Of a DNA stretch of 6,926 bases, positions 1 to 4,610 are shown piece after piece (the stretch's first letter is position 1; every line of letters begins with the position of its first letter). The translations under genes and the position numbers were made by a program. The stretch is from Methanomassiliicoccaceae archaeon (GTDB lineage Archaea; Thermoplasmatota; Thermoplasmata; Methanomassiliicoccales; Methanomethylophilaceae), in assembly GCA_009778265.1 (NCBI GenBank), contig WRKA01000139.1, positions 1 to 6,926 on the forward strand. Direction: 5' to 3'. The notes beneath the pieces are model-generated. The model was not told where the DNA came from. It did no database searches and saw only the letters and a program-made list of their open reading frames with translations.

Positions 1-1
1 C

Positions 2-11
2 TTTATAAATA
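2..11 (+). promoter_or_regulatory. TATA box of the ribosomal protein operon
   Basis: The string TTTATAAATA fits the archaeal TATA consensus. Transcription starting about 25 bases downstream of its centre would begin near position 31 and leave a leader of about 27 bases before the rpl18e start at 58. That leader can form a small hairpin (CCCGA at 34-38 with TCGGG at 41-45). The B-recognition element, if present, lies outside the window. Inference from spacing and composition only. Confidence 0.45.
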
Positions 12-57
12 ACCTGTCCTATTGGAGCGTTCACCCGATGTCGGGAGAGTCAGAACT

Positions 58-420
58 ATGAAGAGAATCTTCAAAACAGATCCGAACCTCCTCGCCCTGA
101 TCGACGATCTTAAGGCGAAGGAAAGAGAGACCGGAGCTGCGATCTGGCGAGACATTGCTAAAAGACTCGAGAAACCCAAAAGGAATTGGGCGGAACTGAA
201 TCTCAGCAAGCTTGACAGAATTGCCGATGCGGGGGACGTTGTATTGGTCCCCGGCAAGGTATTGGCAGCCGGAAGCATTACGAAGAACGTCACCGTGGCG
301 GCGTACAGTTTCTCCGGAAAAGCGGAGGAAGCGATAAAGGCGGCCGGCGGAAAGACGATGTCCATAGCGGACCTGATGGCCGAGAACCCGAAGGGTTCCG
401 GCGTAAGGATAATGAGGTGA
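58..420 (+). CDS. rpl18e: 50S ribosomal protein L18e (eL18 family)
   Basis: A structural protein of the archaeal large ribosomal subunit, homologous to eukaryotic eL18 and to the bacterial uL15 fold. The 120-residue product matches the usual archaeal length. Recognisable stretches are the N-terminal TDPNLLALIDDLK, the central NLSKLDRIADAGDVVLVPGKVL (positions 48-69), and the ITKNVTVAAYSFS segment before the C-terminal helix. The start is set at the ATG of MKRIFKTDP. An in-frame TTG at 22 would add 12 residues with no family resemblance, and GGGAGAG at 43-49 gives a weak ribosome binding site for the ATG. It is the first gene of a rpl18e-rpl13-rps9-rpoN operon, the order known from many archaea. 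Its stop codon lies inside the ribosome binding site of rpl13, which suggests translational coupling. Confidence 0.95.
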   Translation: MKRIFKTDPNLLALIDDLKAKERETGAAIWRDIAKRLEKPKRNWAELNLSKLDRIADAGDVVLVPGKVLAAGSITKNVTVAAYSFSGKAEEAIKAAGGKTMSIADLMAENPKGSGVRIMR

Positions 421-424
421 TCAG

Positions 425-844
425 ATGGTCACGGTAATAGATGCAAAAGGACACATACTCGGAAGATTGGCAAGTAACGTTGCGGAGAGGATACTGAACG
501 GCGAGGAGATAGTGATACTCAACGCCGAATCCGTAGTGATAACGGGAACAAAGGAAATGGTCTTCGCGGAATTCAAAGCGAAGGTGGACCGCGGACAGAT
601 CAGAAAAGGACCGTACTATCCGAGGCGTGCAGATCTTCTGTTGAAGAGGACGATAAGAGGTATGATCCCCTGGACAACGACATCCGGAAGAGAGGCGTAC
701 AGACGTATCCACGCGTTCGTCGGCTCACCGGAACAGTTCAACGACGTCGAGAAGCAGACGGTCGAAGAAGCTATGCGATTGAACACCGGCAAATATACGA
801 CCCTGGGTGCCGTAGCAAAATTCCTGGGTTCCAACGTTAGGTGA
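425..844 (+). CDS. rpl13: 50S ribosomal protein L13 (uL13)
   Basis: Large-subunit ribosomal protein uL13. The 139-residue length is typical of archaea. The N-terminus VIDAKGHILGRLASNVAERILNG is the family's opening, followed by VVITG, the PYYPRRADLLLKRTIRGMIP segment (about residues 64-83), and a C-terminal TLGAVAKFLG end that differs from bacterial L13. The ATG lies 4 bases after the rpl18e stop and is preceded by GAGGTGATC, which matches the archaeal anti-Shine-Dalgarno sequence. The TGA of rpl18e is embedded in that box, so reinitiation or coupled translation is likely. The end of this gene repeats the same arrangement for rps9. Confidence 0.97.
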   Translation: MVTVIDAKGHILGRLASNVAERILNGEEIVILNAESVVITGTKEMVFAEFKAKVDRGQIRKGPYYPRRADLLLKRTIRGMIPWTTTSGREAYRRIHAFVGSPEQFNDVEKQTVEEAMRLNTGKYTTLGAVAKFLGSNVR

Positions 845-848
845 TCAA

Positions 849-1247
849 ATGGAAACGATCAACACCAGTGGAAAAAGAAAGACGGCCATTGCGAGAGCCG
901 TAGTAAAGGAAGGCACCGGCAAGGTGACGATAAACAAGATACCCTTGGACATATACACACCGGAACTCGCAAGGCTCAAGATCCAGGAACCGCTGGGTCT
1001 CGCGCAGGAAAAAGCGGATAAGGTGGATATCGCGGTCAACGTTCAAGGAGGCGGAGTGATGGGCCAGGCGGAAGCCATAAGGACGGCGATCACCAGAGGG
1101 CTCATCGAATTCTACAAGGATGAGGAACTTGAGGCGATGTTCAGAGCATACGACCGTTCCTTCGTCATCAACGACACAAGACGCAAATTACCGAAGAACC
1201 CGCTCGGACACGGTGCCCGTGCGAAGAGGCAGAAATCGTACCGTTAA
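849..1247 (+). CDS. rps9: 30S ribosomal protein S9 (uS9)
   Basis: Small-subunit ribosomal protein uS9, whose basic C-terminal tail reaches towards the tRNA in the P site. The 132-residue protein has the family opening TSGKRKTAIARAVVKEGTGKV, the GGGVMGQAEAIRTAITRGL core (about residues 67-85), and the conserved basic tail GARAKRQKSYR. The tail motif just before it (PKNPLGHGARAK) is somewhat unlike the glycine- and lysine-rich form common in other archaea, but it is intact. The start follows GGTGATC at 840-846, which contains the TGA stop of rpl13. The gap to the preceding gene is 4 bases, which supports a single transcript and coupled translation. Confidence 0.97.
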   Translation: METINTSGKRKTAIARAVVKEGTGKVTINKIPLDIYTPELARLKIQEPLGLAQEKADKVDIAVNVQGGGVMGQAEAIRTAITRGLIEFYKDEELEAMFRAYDRSFVINDTRRKLPKNPLGHGARAKRQKSYR

Positions 1248-1256
1248 GGTGATCCA

Positions 1257-1448
1257 ATGATAATACCGGTCAGATGTTTCACATGCGGCAAGGTCGTGGG
1301 AAGTGCGTATCCGGAGTACGTGAAACGCGTATCGATGGGCGAATCCCCGCAGAAGGTGCTCGATGACCTCGGTCTCGAGAGATACTGCTGCCGCAGAATG
1401 ATAATATCGCACGCGAACCTTATCGAAGAGATCTCGCCTCTCGGTTGA
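1257..1448 (+). CDS. rpoN: DNA-directed RNA polymerase subunit N (Rpb10-like)
   Basis: A small zinc-binding subunit of archaeal RNA polymerase, equivalent to eukaryotic RPB10, which helps assemble the Rpo3/Rpo11 platform. The 63-residue product has the full set of zinc ligands: C7 and C10 in the opening [15 protein letters not shown], and the adjacent C44 and C45 in [10 protein letters not shown]. The middle [23 protein letters not shown] is also typical. The start lies 9 bases after the rps9 stop, with the box AGGTGATCC just upstream. It is the last protein gene of the operon here. In many archaea rpoK, eno and rpsB follow, but here a tRNA and a Fic gene do. Confidence 0.97.
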   Translation: MIIPVRCFTCGKVVGSAYPEYVKRVSMGESPQKVLDDLGLERYCCRRMIISHANLIEEISPLG

Positions 1449-1454
1449 GATCTC
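1428..1454 (+). terminator. Inverted repeat at the rpoN stop codon, possible terminator
   Basis: GAGATCTC at 1428-1435 and again at 1447-1454 are each self-complementary and can pair as an 8-bp stem with an 11-base loop. The repeat spans the end of rpoN and its TGA. Only a short T-run follows (TTTCCC at 1464-1469), whereas archaeal termination usually relies on T-rich tracts. It may therefore be a 3' stabilising hairpin or chance rather than a true terminator. Confidence 0.3.
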
Positions 1455-1494
1455 GGTAAACAATTTCCCTAAACACTATTTCAAACCTATTCAC

Positions 1495-1567
1495 GGGCCC
1501 GTGGGGTAGCTTGGTATCCTTGTTGCTTGGGGTGCAATTGACTCCAGTTCAAATCTGGGCGGGCCCA
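1495..1567 (+). tRNA. tRNA-Pro, anticodon GGG
   Basis: A complete cloverleaf of 73 bases that decodes proline CCC/CCU codons. The acceptor stem pairs GGGCCCG (1495-1501) with CGGGCCC (1560-1566), followed by discriminator A1567; CCA is not encoded. The D-arm contains GGGTAGCTTGGTATCCT. The anticodon stem pairs GTTGC (1521-1525) with GCAAT (1534-1538 region), with one G-U pair, around the loop TTGGGGT, giving anticodon GGG. The T-arm is TCCAG/CTGGG around TTCAAAT, its first pair being U-G. No intron is seen. It lies 46 bases after rpoN, in the same direction. A second copy of its 3' half occurs at 2800-2841, so this gene may carry a 3' end supplied by an integrated element. Confidence 0.95.
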
Positions 1568-1568
1568 C

Positions 1569-1579
1569 TTTGAGTTTTT
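1569..1579 (+). terminator. T-rich stretch after tRNA-Pro
   Basis: TTTGAGTTTTT directly follows the tRNA 3' end. Short T-runs are the usual archaeal terminator for tRNA genes. A small inverted repeat (CATTC at 1583-1587 with GAATG at 1591-1595) lies just beyond. Confidence is moderate because the T-run is only five bases. Confidence 0.4.
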
Positions 1580-1603
1580 GACCATTCGTTGAATGATGGA
1601 TCG

Positions 1604-1627
1604 ATTACAATAATCAATTATCGTAAT
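1604..1627 (+). promoter_or_regulatory. 24-bp palindrome upstream of fic, candidate operator
   Basis: The left arm ATTACAATAAT (1604-1614) and right arm ATTATCGTAAT (1617-1627) are complementary at 10 of 11 positions around a CA centre. Its left edge, with G1603, reads GATTAC, the half-site found again in the palindrome at 1678-1690. It ends 10 bases before the fic TATA box, a usual place for an activator or repressor site in archaea. No binding protein is known from the sequence; the winged-helix-like end of Fic is one candidate. Confidence 0.5.
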
Positions 1628-1636
1628 AACATCAAT

Positions 1637-1646
1637 CTTTATATAT
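1637..1646 (+). promoter_or_regulatory. fic TATA box
   Basis: CTTTATATAT is a near-consensus archaeal TATA box. Its centre is about 27 bases upstream of the fic ATG at 1669, so transcription would start at or within a few bases of the start codon. No Shine-Dalgarno-like sequence lies before the ATG (AAAGCCTAATT). Both facts point to a leaderless mRNA. Confidence 0.7.
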
Positions 1647-1668
1647 GAAAGTGCGTTAAAGCCTAATT

Positions 1669-2796
1669 ATGATAAATGATTACCGTAATCCGGATGCATA
1701 TTCCGAATATAAGGTTACGAACTATCCGATAAGACATAAAAGAAAGGTCCCCTTCGCTCCGCAGATCAAACTCAGCGCCGTATACAGAAAAGCGTTCATG
1801 AACATTCTTGAGATGGACAGAAAACTTAACGAAGTTATTCTTTCCGCCGGAGATTATCTGGATCTGATAAACGATGCGTATTCCTCGAATATACACTGGT
1901 CCGTCTCAACAGAAGGCAACCCGCTCACACTCAGAGAGGTGAGACGTATCTCCACATCCTTTTTCAAAGATGATAATTGGGATGAAAAGAGAGACGGGCC
2001 GACGCAAGAGATCCTCAACCACCTTTATTCCTATTTGCGCGGTGATCCGTACAAACTGCCTTGGGATAAGGATACGATAAGATCGATCCATAGAACGATC
2101 ACCGAGAACACAGGCATACACGGAACGCCCGGAGAGTTCAGGAGGACGGGGGCGGAGCTCATAGACGAGAAGGACGGTTTCGTCTACATGATACCCTGTC
2201 CTGAGAAATCCATCGAAGAAGAGACGGATTCGCTGCTGGATTGGTTAAGAACGTCACCTTATGACGCCGTCGTCACGGCCGCAGTCTTTTTTCACGAGTT
2301 TGAGAGCATACATCCGTTCACCGACGGGAACGGGAGAACCGGACGAACGTCCTTTCACATACTGATCCAGGAATTCGGACTGAAGAATGCAAAACTGTGC
2401 CGTTTCGAAGAGGAGATATTGAGACCGCGAAACACATACTATGATCTTTTGGGTTATACCGACGCAACGTCCGATTACGAACCGCTGCTCAACTATTTCG
2501 TAGGGTCGTTAGAAAAGGCATACGAGAACGCATCAAAGGTCTTTGATGCGAAAAATGTCTTAAAGAATATGGATGAATCATCGAAGGCGATAGCGATACG
2601 GTCAAAGAAAGAGGGCTGGTTCACGATATCGGATGCCGCACGCTGGATACCGTCGCTGGGAGAACAGAGGGTGAGGCATAAACTGAACGGTTTAGTGGAT
2701 ATGGATGTGATCGAGAAAGAAGGTAAAACGAGATCAACAAGATTCCGTTTCAAGGATCCGCTACACTTTCTGAAAAGGAAAGACGATGATCGGTGA
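1669..2796 (+). CDS. fic: Fic domain protein (class II, predicted AMP transferase) with C-terminal winged-helix-like region
   Basis: Fic enzymes typically move AMP from ATP onto a hydroxyl side chain of a target protein and so change its activity; the target here is unknown. The 375-residue protein has a Fic N-terminal region (about 27-95) with the inhibitory motif S78-x3-E82-G83 in SVSTEGNPLTLREV, which marks class II, self-inhibited Fic proteins. The flap carries GTPGEFRRTG (152-161). The catalytic motif HPFTDGNGRTGR (215-226) is complete, with catalytic H215, metal-binding D219 and both arginines. The end (about 305-370, AIAIRSKKEGWFTISDAARWI onward) looks like a winged helix, as in many Fic-HTH proteins. 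The start is the ATG placed by the TATA box. The gene lies between a tRNA-Pro and a tRNA 3' fragment and is flanked by shared palindromes. No antitoxin gene is adjacent, which fits built-in inhibition. Confidence 0.93.
   Translation: MINDYRNPDAYSEYKVTNYPIRHKRKVPFAPQIKLSAVYRKAFMNILEMDRKLNEVILSAGDYLDLINDAYSSNIHWSVSTEGNPLTLREVRRISTSFFKDDNWDEKRDGPTQEILNHLYSYLRGDPYKLPWDKDTIRSIHRTITENTGIHGTPGEFRRTGAELIDEKDGFVYMIPCPEKSIEEETDSLLDWLRTSPYDAVVTAAVFFHEFESIHPFTDGNGRTGRTSFHILIQEFGLKNAKLCRFEEEILRPRNTYYDLLGYTDATSDYEPLLNYFVGSLEKAYENASKVFDAKNVLKNMDESSKAIAIRSKKEGWFTISDAARWIPSLGEQRVRHKLNGLVDMDVIEKEGKTRSTRFRFKDPLHFLKRKDDDR
1678..1690 (+). promoter_or_regulatory. 13-bp perfect palindrome inside the fic start, candidate operator
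   Basis: GATTAC-C-GTAATC is perfectly symmetric and covers codons 4-8 of fic. It shares the GATTAC/GTAATC half-site with the 24-bp palindrome at 1604-1627, so the TATA box and start site lie between two related symmetric sites. A repressor bound here would block initiation. Being within a coding sequence, it could in principle be a codon coincidence. Confidence 0.4.
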
Positions 2797-2799
2797 TGT

Positions 2800-2841
2800 C
2801 TTCGGGACCTATTGACCCCGGTTCAACTCCGGGCGGGCCCA
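2800..2841 (+). pseudogene. tRNA-Pro 3' half, displaced or duplicated fragment
   Basis: The fragment starts 3 bases after the fic stop and covers the anticodon loop to the discriminator base. Its loop would read TTCGGGA (anticodon CGG), followed by the variable-loop bases TTGAC, a perfect T-stem CCCGG/CCGGG around TTCAACT, and the acceptor 3' strand CGGGCCC plus A. No matching 5' half (GGGCCCG and D-arm) lies upstream, where fic is coding, so it cannot make a normal tRNA. Compared with 1526-1567 the T-stem differs by compensatory or stabilising changes. This means the fragment came from a functional tRNA-Pro, not from decay of the copy upstream. Confidence 0.85.
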
Positions 2842-2928
2842 CTGGTCTCATGCACGGACGCAGGGATTCGATGTCATATCGCCCGATATATCGCAAAGGT
2901 TCTGAGATACCGGATCGACGATTCGTCA

Positions 2929-2939
2929 ATATATTATAT
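2929..2939 (+). promoter_or_regulatory. TATA-like box of the surface repeat protein gene
   Basis: ATATATTATAT is the best TATA match in the 193-base gap between the tRNA fragment and the next gene. It would start transcription near 2960 and give a leader of about 75 bases. The leader contains a GC-rich hairpin (GGCCG at 2972-2976 with CGGCC at 2981-2985) and a G-run at 2988-2993. A second AT motif, the 10-bp palindrome CGATATATCG at 2884-2893, lies further upstream. Confidence 0.45.
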
Positions 2940-3034
2940 GCCGTTCTCACTTAACAGCCATATGATGCTGCGGCCGCGATCGGCCTCGGGGGGAGACGGC
3001 CGGACGTCAGTATCACAAAAAAGAGATGGCCGCT

Positions 3035-3760
3035 ATGAAGAACAAAAGCGTGTTGACGGTGATCGCCTTGGTAATAATGATGACCGCCGTGGGCGCATTC
3101 GTCACACTCGATAACTGGACCGAGTCCGGAACAGGACAGGAAAGGAGTTCGATGCCTATCGAACCAAATATCAAAATATTCCTCACCGCCGGACTCGATA
3201 ACTACGACATCCCTGTTCTGACGTACGACGAGGATGACGGCACATACACATGCGATCTGACGATCTATGTGCTTGAGGGTTACGAAGATCCGAAGGTCAC
3301 CGGCGGCGGGAATACCTATTCGGCAGCCTATCGGGGAGAGTACCGTTTCGGGAGCATATATGCGATGGAGGTCTACGGTATCGTCAGCGACATCACTTTT
3401 AACATAACGGCGACCCCGACGGAATATCCTGTGAACTACGACCTCAACGGCGGCGAAGGCACGGGGCCCGCAAGCATCAACGTGGCATACAGATCGACAT
3501 TCAAGGCGGCCGTTCCGGAGAACGCAAGGGCGTTCGAGGAAGGTAATGTGTTCAAGGGATGGAGCACGTCGCCGGCCGGAGGCGTTCAATACAAGGCGGG
3601 AGCGACGGTAACGATGTCCACGATCGGCGGGATGACGCTGTATGCGGTATGGGGGGAGCCTGCGCAGGAGATTGGCGGAGGGTCGGTGATCATCATCGCG
3701 GCGATCATCGCGTTGGCCGCCGTCGGCGGTGTGGCGATCATCGCGCTGTCGAAAGAGTGA
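3035..3760 (+). CDS. Secreted, membrane-anchored protein with one Listeria-Bacteroides (InlB B-type) repeat
   Basis: A predicted cell-surface protein of 241 residues with unknown partner. It has a signal-like N-terminus (KNKSVLTVIALVIMMTAVGAF, residues 2-22), then an acidic extracellular part of about 105 residues that I do not recognise. Residues 131-206 hold one repeat of the Listeria-Bacteroides/Flg_new type: YPVNYDLNGGEGTG, then VFKGWSTSPAGG, ending in MTLYAVW. A glycine hinge and one hydrophobic helix follow (about 217-238, SVIIIAAIIALAAVGGVAIIAL), ending with SKE, so the protein is probably anchored with its bulk outside. ATG 3035 is chosen over in-frame ATG 3026 because it starts the signal peptide cleanly and has GAGATG 6 bases upstream. 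Such repeats occur in surface proteins of gut bacteria and in gut-associated Methanomassiliicoccales; adhesion is a guess. Confidence 0.85.
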   Translation: MKNKSVLTVIALVIMMTAVGAFVTLDNWTESGTGQERSSMPIEPNIKIFLTAGLDNYDIPVLTYDEDDGTYTCDLTIYVLEGYEDPKVTGGGNTYSAAYRGEYRFGSIYAMEVYGIVSDITFNITATPTEYPVNYDLNGGEGTGPASINVAYRSTFKAAVPENARAFEEGNVFKGWSTSPAGGVQYKAGATVTMSTIGGMTLYAVWGEPAQEIGGGSVIIIAAIIALAAVGGVAIIALSKE

Positions 3761-3761
3761 T

Positions 3762-3794
3762 CGGGATCGGCGGAAAAAGTTCTCAGCGATCCCG
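3762..3794. terminator. Shared hairpin between convergent genes
   Basis: CGGGATCG (3762-3769) and CGATCCCG (3787-3794) form a perfect 8-bp stem with a 17-base loop. It fills almost the whole 37-base gap between the stop of the surface protein gene and the stop of fetB on the other strand, so it could serve as a bidirectional terminator or transcript-end barrier. A run of five A (3774-3778) lies in the loop, read as T on the minus strand. Termination itself is inferred. Confidence 0.5.
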
Positions 3795-3797
3795 CGT

Positions 3798-4610
3798 TCA
3801 TCTCTTATCCCGGGGTCTCGCTTTATTGTCGTTGAAGCTGAACGTCATCTGGTCCCTTTCGTTGTATAACGTCTTGTATCCGAGGTTCAGCGCGATGAAT
3901 ACCGTCATACACACAGCGACGGATATCGCTATCAGTATCGCTATCTGGTAAAGAACGGCGACCGTCGGCGCGGTTCCCGAAAGTATCTGACCGGTCATCA
4001 TGCCCGGCAGCGAGATAATGCCCATACCCAGCATCGAATTGATCGTAGGCATCAGCGCAAATTCGACCGCCTTGTTAACGAACGGATTCAGAATATCGCG
4101 GGGTTCCGCACCTATGTTCAGTAACGCATCGATCCTTTCCGTATTGGATGTGAGTTCGGTACTGAACGACCGCAGGCCCAACGTCATGCCGGTCATGGAA
4201 TTTCCGATGATCATTCCGGCGAGCGGGATCGCATACTGCGGATTGAAGATATCCGCATTCATAACGAACAGGACGAAATACGTAAGGACACACAGCCCCG
4301 ACGATCCTATCGCCAGTATCACATACGCCCTGAACCGTCTGTTCAGCCATCTGTTCTTCGATATGACGAGATATGATGCGAACAGTATCATCACGATAAG
4401 ATAGATCAGAGTGATCCACCATTCCGGATTTTCGAATACCACGGTGAGAATAAGGCCCGCTAAGACCAACTGAACGGTCATTCTGAAACACGCGACGATC
4501 AGCGTTCTCGTCTGATCGATACGCGAACGTCTCATAACGGCGACGATAACGATCAGAAGGATGTAGATCAGAGCGAAATTGAAAAGACCCAGCTGAATGA
4601 TGTCATCCAT
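3798..4610 (-). CDS. fetB: FetB-type ABC transporter permease (UPF0014 family)
   Basis: Membrane subunit of a predicted metal-exporting ABC transporter. In E. coli the FetAB (YbbL/YbbM) pair is linked to iron efflux and peroxide resistance; the substrate here is inferred from the family only. The 270-residue length is close to that of the E. coli protein. About seven hydrophobic segments are seen (roughly 8-26, 39-59, 64-83, 94-117, 127-145, 190-211, 217-241). Family signatures are PLAGMIIGNSMTGMTLGL (129-146), the cytoplasmic helix TERIDALLNIGAEP, and LPGMMTGQILSGTAP (201-215) followed by YQI. The tail (QMTFSFNDNKARPRDKR) is polar. It overlaps fetA by 8 bases, and GGAGG (4623 to 4619 on the minus strand), inside the end of fetA, serves as its ribosome binding site, so the two are coupled. 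Confidence 0.88.
   Translation of the reverse strand: MDDIIQLGLFNFALIYILLIVIVAVMRRSRIDQTRTLIVACFRMTVQLVLAGLILTVVFENPEWWITLIYLIVMILFASYLVISKNRWLNRRFRAYVILAIGSSGLCVLTYFVLFVMNADIFNPQYAIPLAGMIIGNSMTGMTLGLRSFSTELTSNTERIDALLNIGAEPRDILNPFVNKAVEFALMPTINSMLGMGIISLPGMMTGQILSGTAPTVAVLYQIAILIAISVAVCMTVFIALNLGYKTLYNERDQMTFSFNDNKARPRDKR

Larger units (their letters stand above)
1568..2843 (+). mobile_element. Candidate tRNA-Pro-flanked fic islet
   Basis: The segment between the intact tRNA-Pro and the duplicated tRNA 3' half holds only fic and its promoter. Aligning 1526-1569 with 2800-2843 without gaps gives 36 identical bases of 44. The last 13 (GGGCGGGCCCACT) are identical and run two bases past the tRNA end in both copies. 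This is the layout left when a tyrosine recombinase inserts an element into a tRNA gene: the tRNA is kept whole at one end and a 3' fragment lies at the other. No integrase is encoded, so it would be a remnant or an element mobilised in trans. An alternative is an old rearrangement between two tRNA-Pro genes. Confidence 0.4.

Noticed and set aside
22..57. TTG start that would extend rpl18e by 12 residues
   Set aside because: The added residues do not resemble the family N-terminus, the ATG at 58 has a plausible upstream site, and the TATA box position fits a start after about 31.
2780..2841. Idea that the tRNA fragment is a trans-spliced (split) tRNA 3' half
   Set aside because: Split tRNAs are known only in a few archaeal lineages. 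No bulge-helix-bulge pattern or dedicated promoter is seen, and the position directly after fic fits an attachment-type duplication better.
2750..2950. Minus-strand open frame of 66 codons containing GPPGVEPGS
   Set aside because: That peptide is a well-known artefact of translating the antisense of a tRNA T-arm. The frame crosses the tRNA fragment and the end of fic and has no start signals.
3026..3034. Earlier ATG for the surface protein (adds MAA)
   Set aside because: No ribosome binding site precedes it, while the ATG at 3035 starts a standard signal peptide and has GAGATG 6 bases upstream. The difference is only three residues.
2812..3114. Plus-strand open frame of 100 codons over the tRNA fragment and the surface protein start
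   Set aside because: It begins within the tRNA fragment, overlaps the signal peptide of the next gene in another frame, and has no ribosome binding site.
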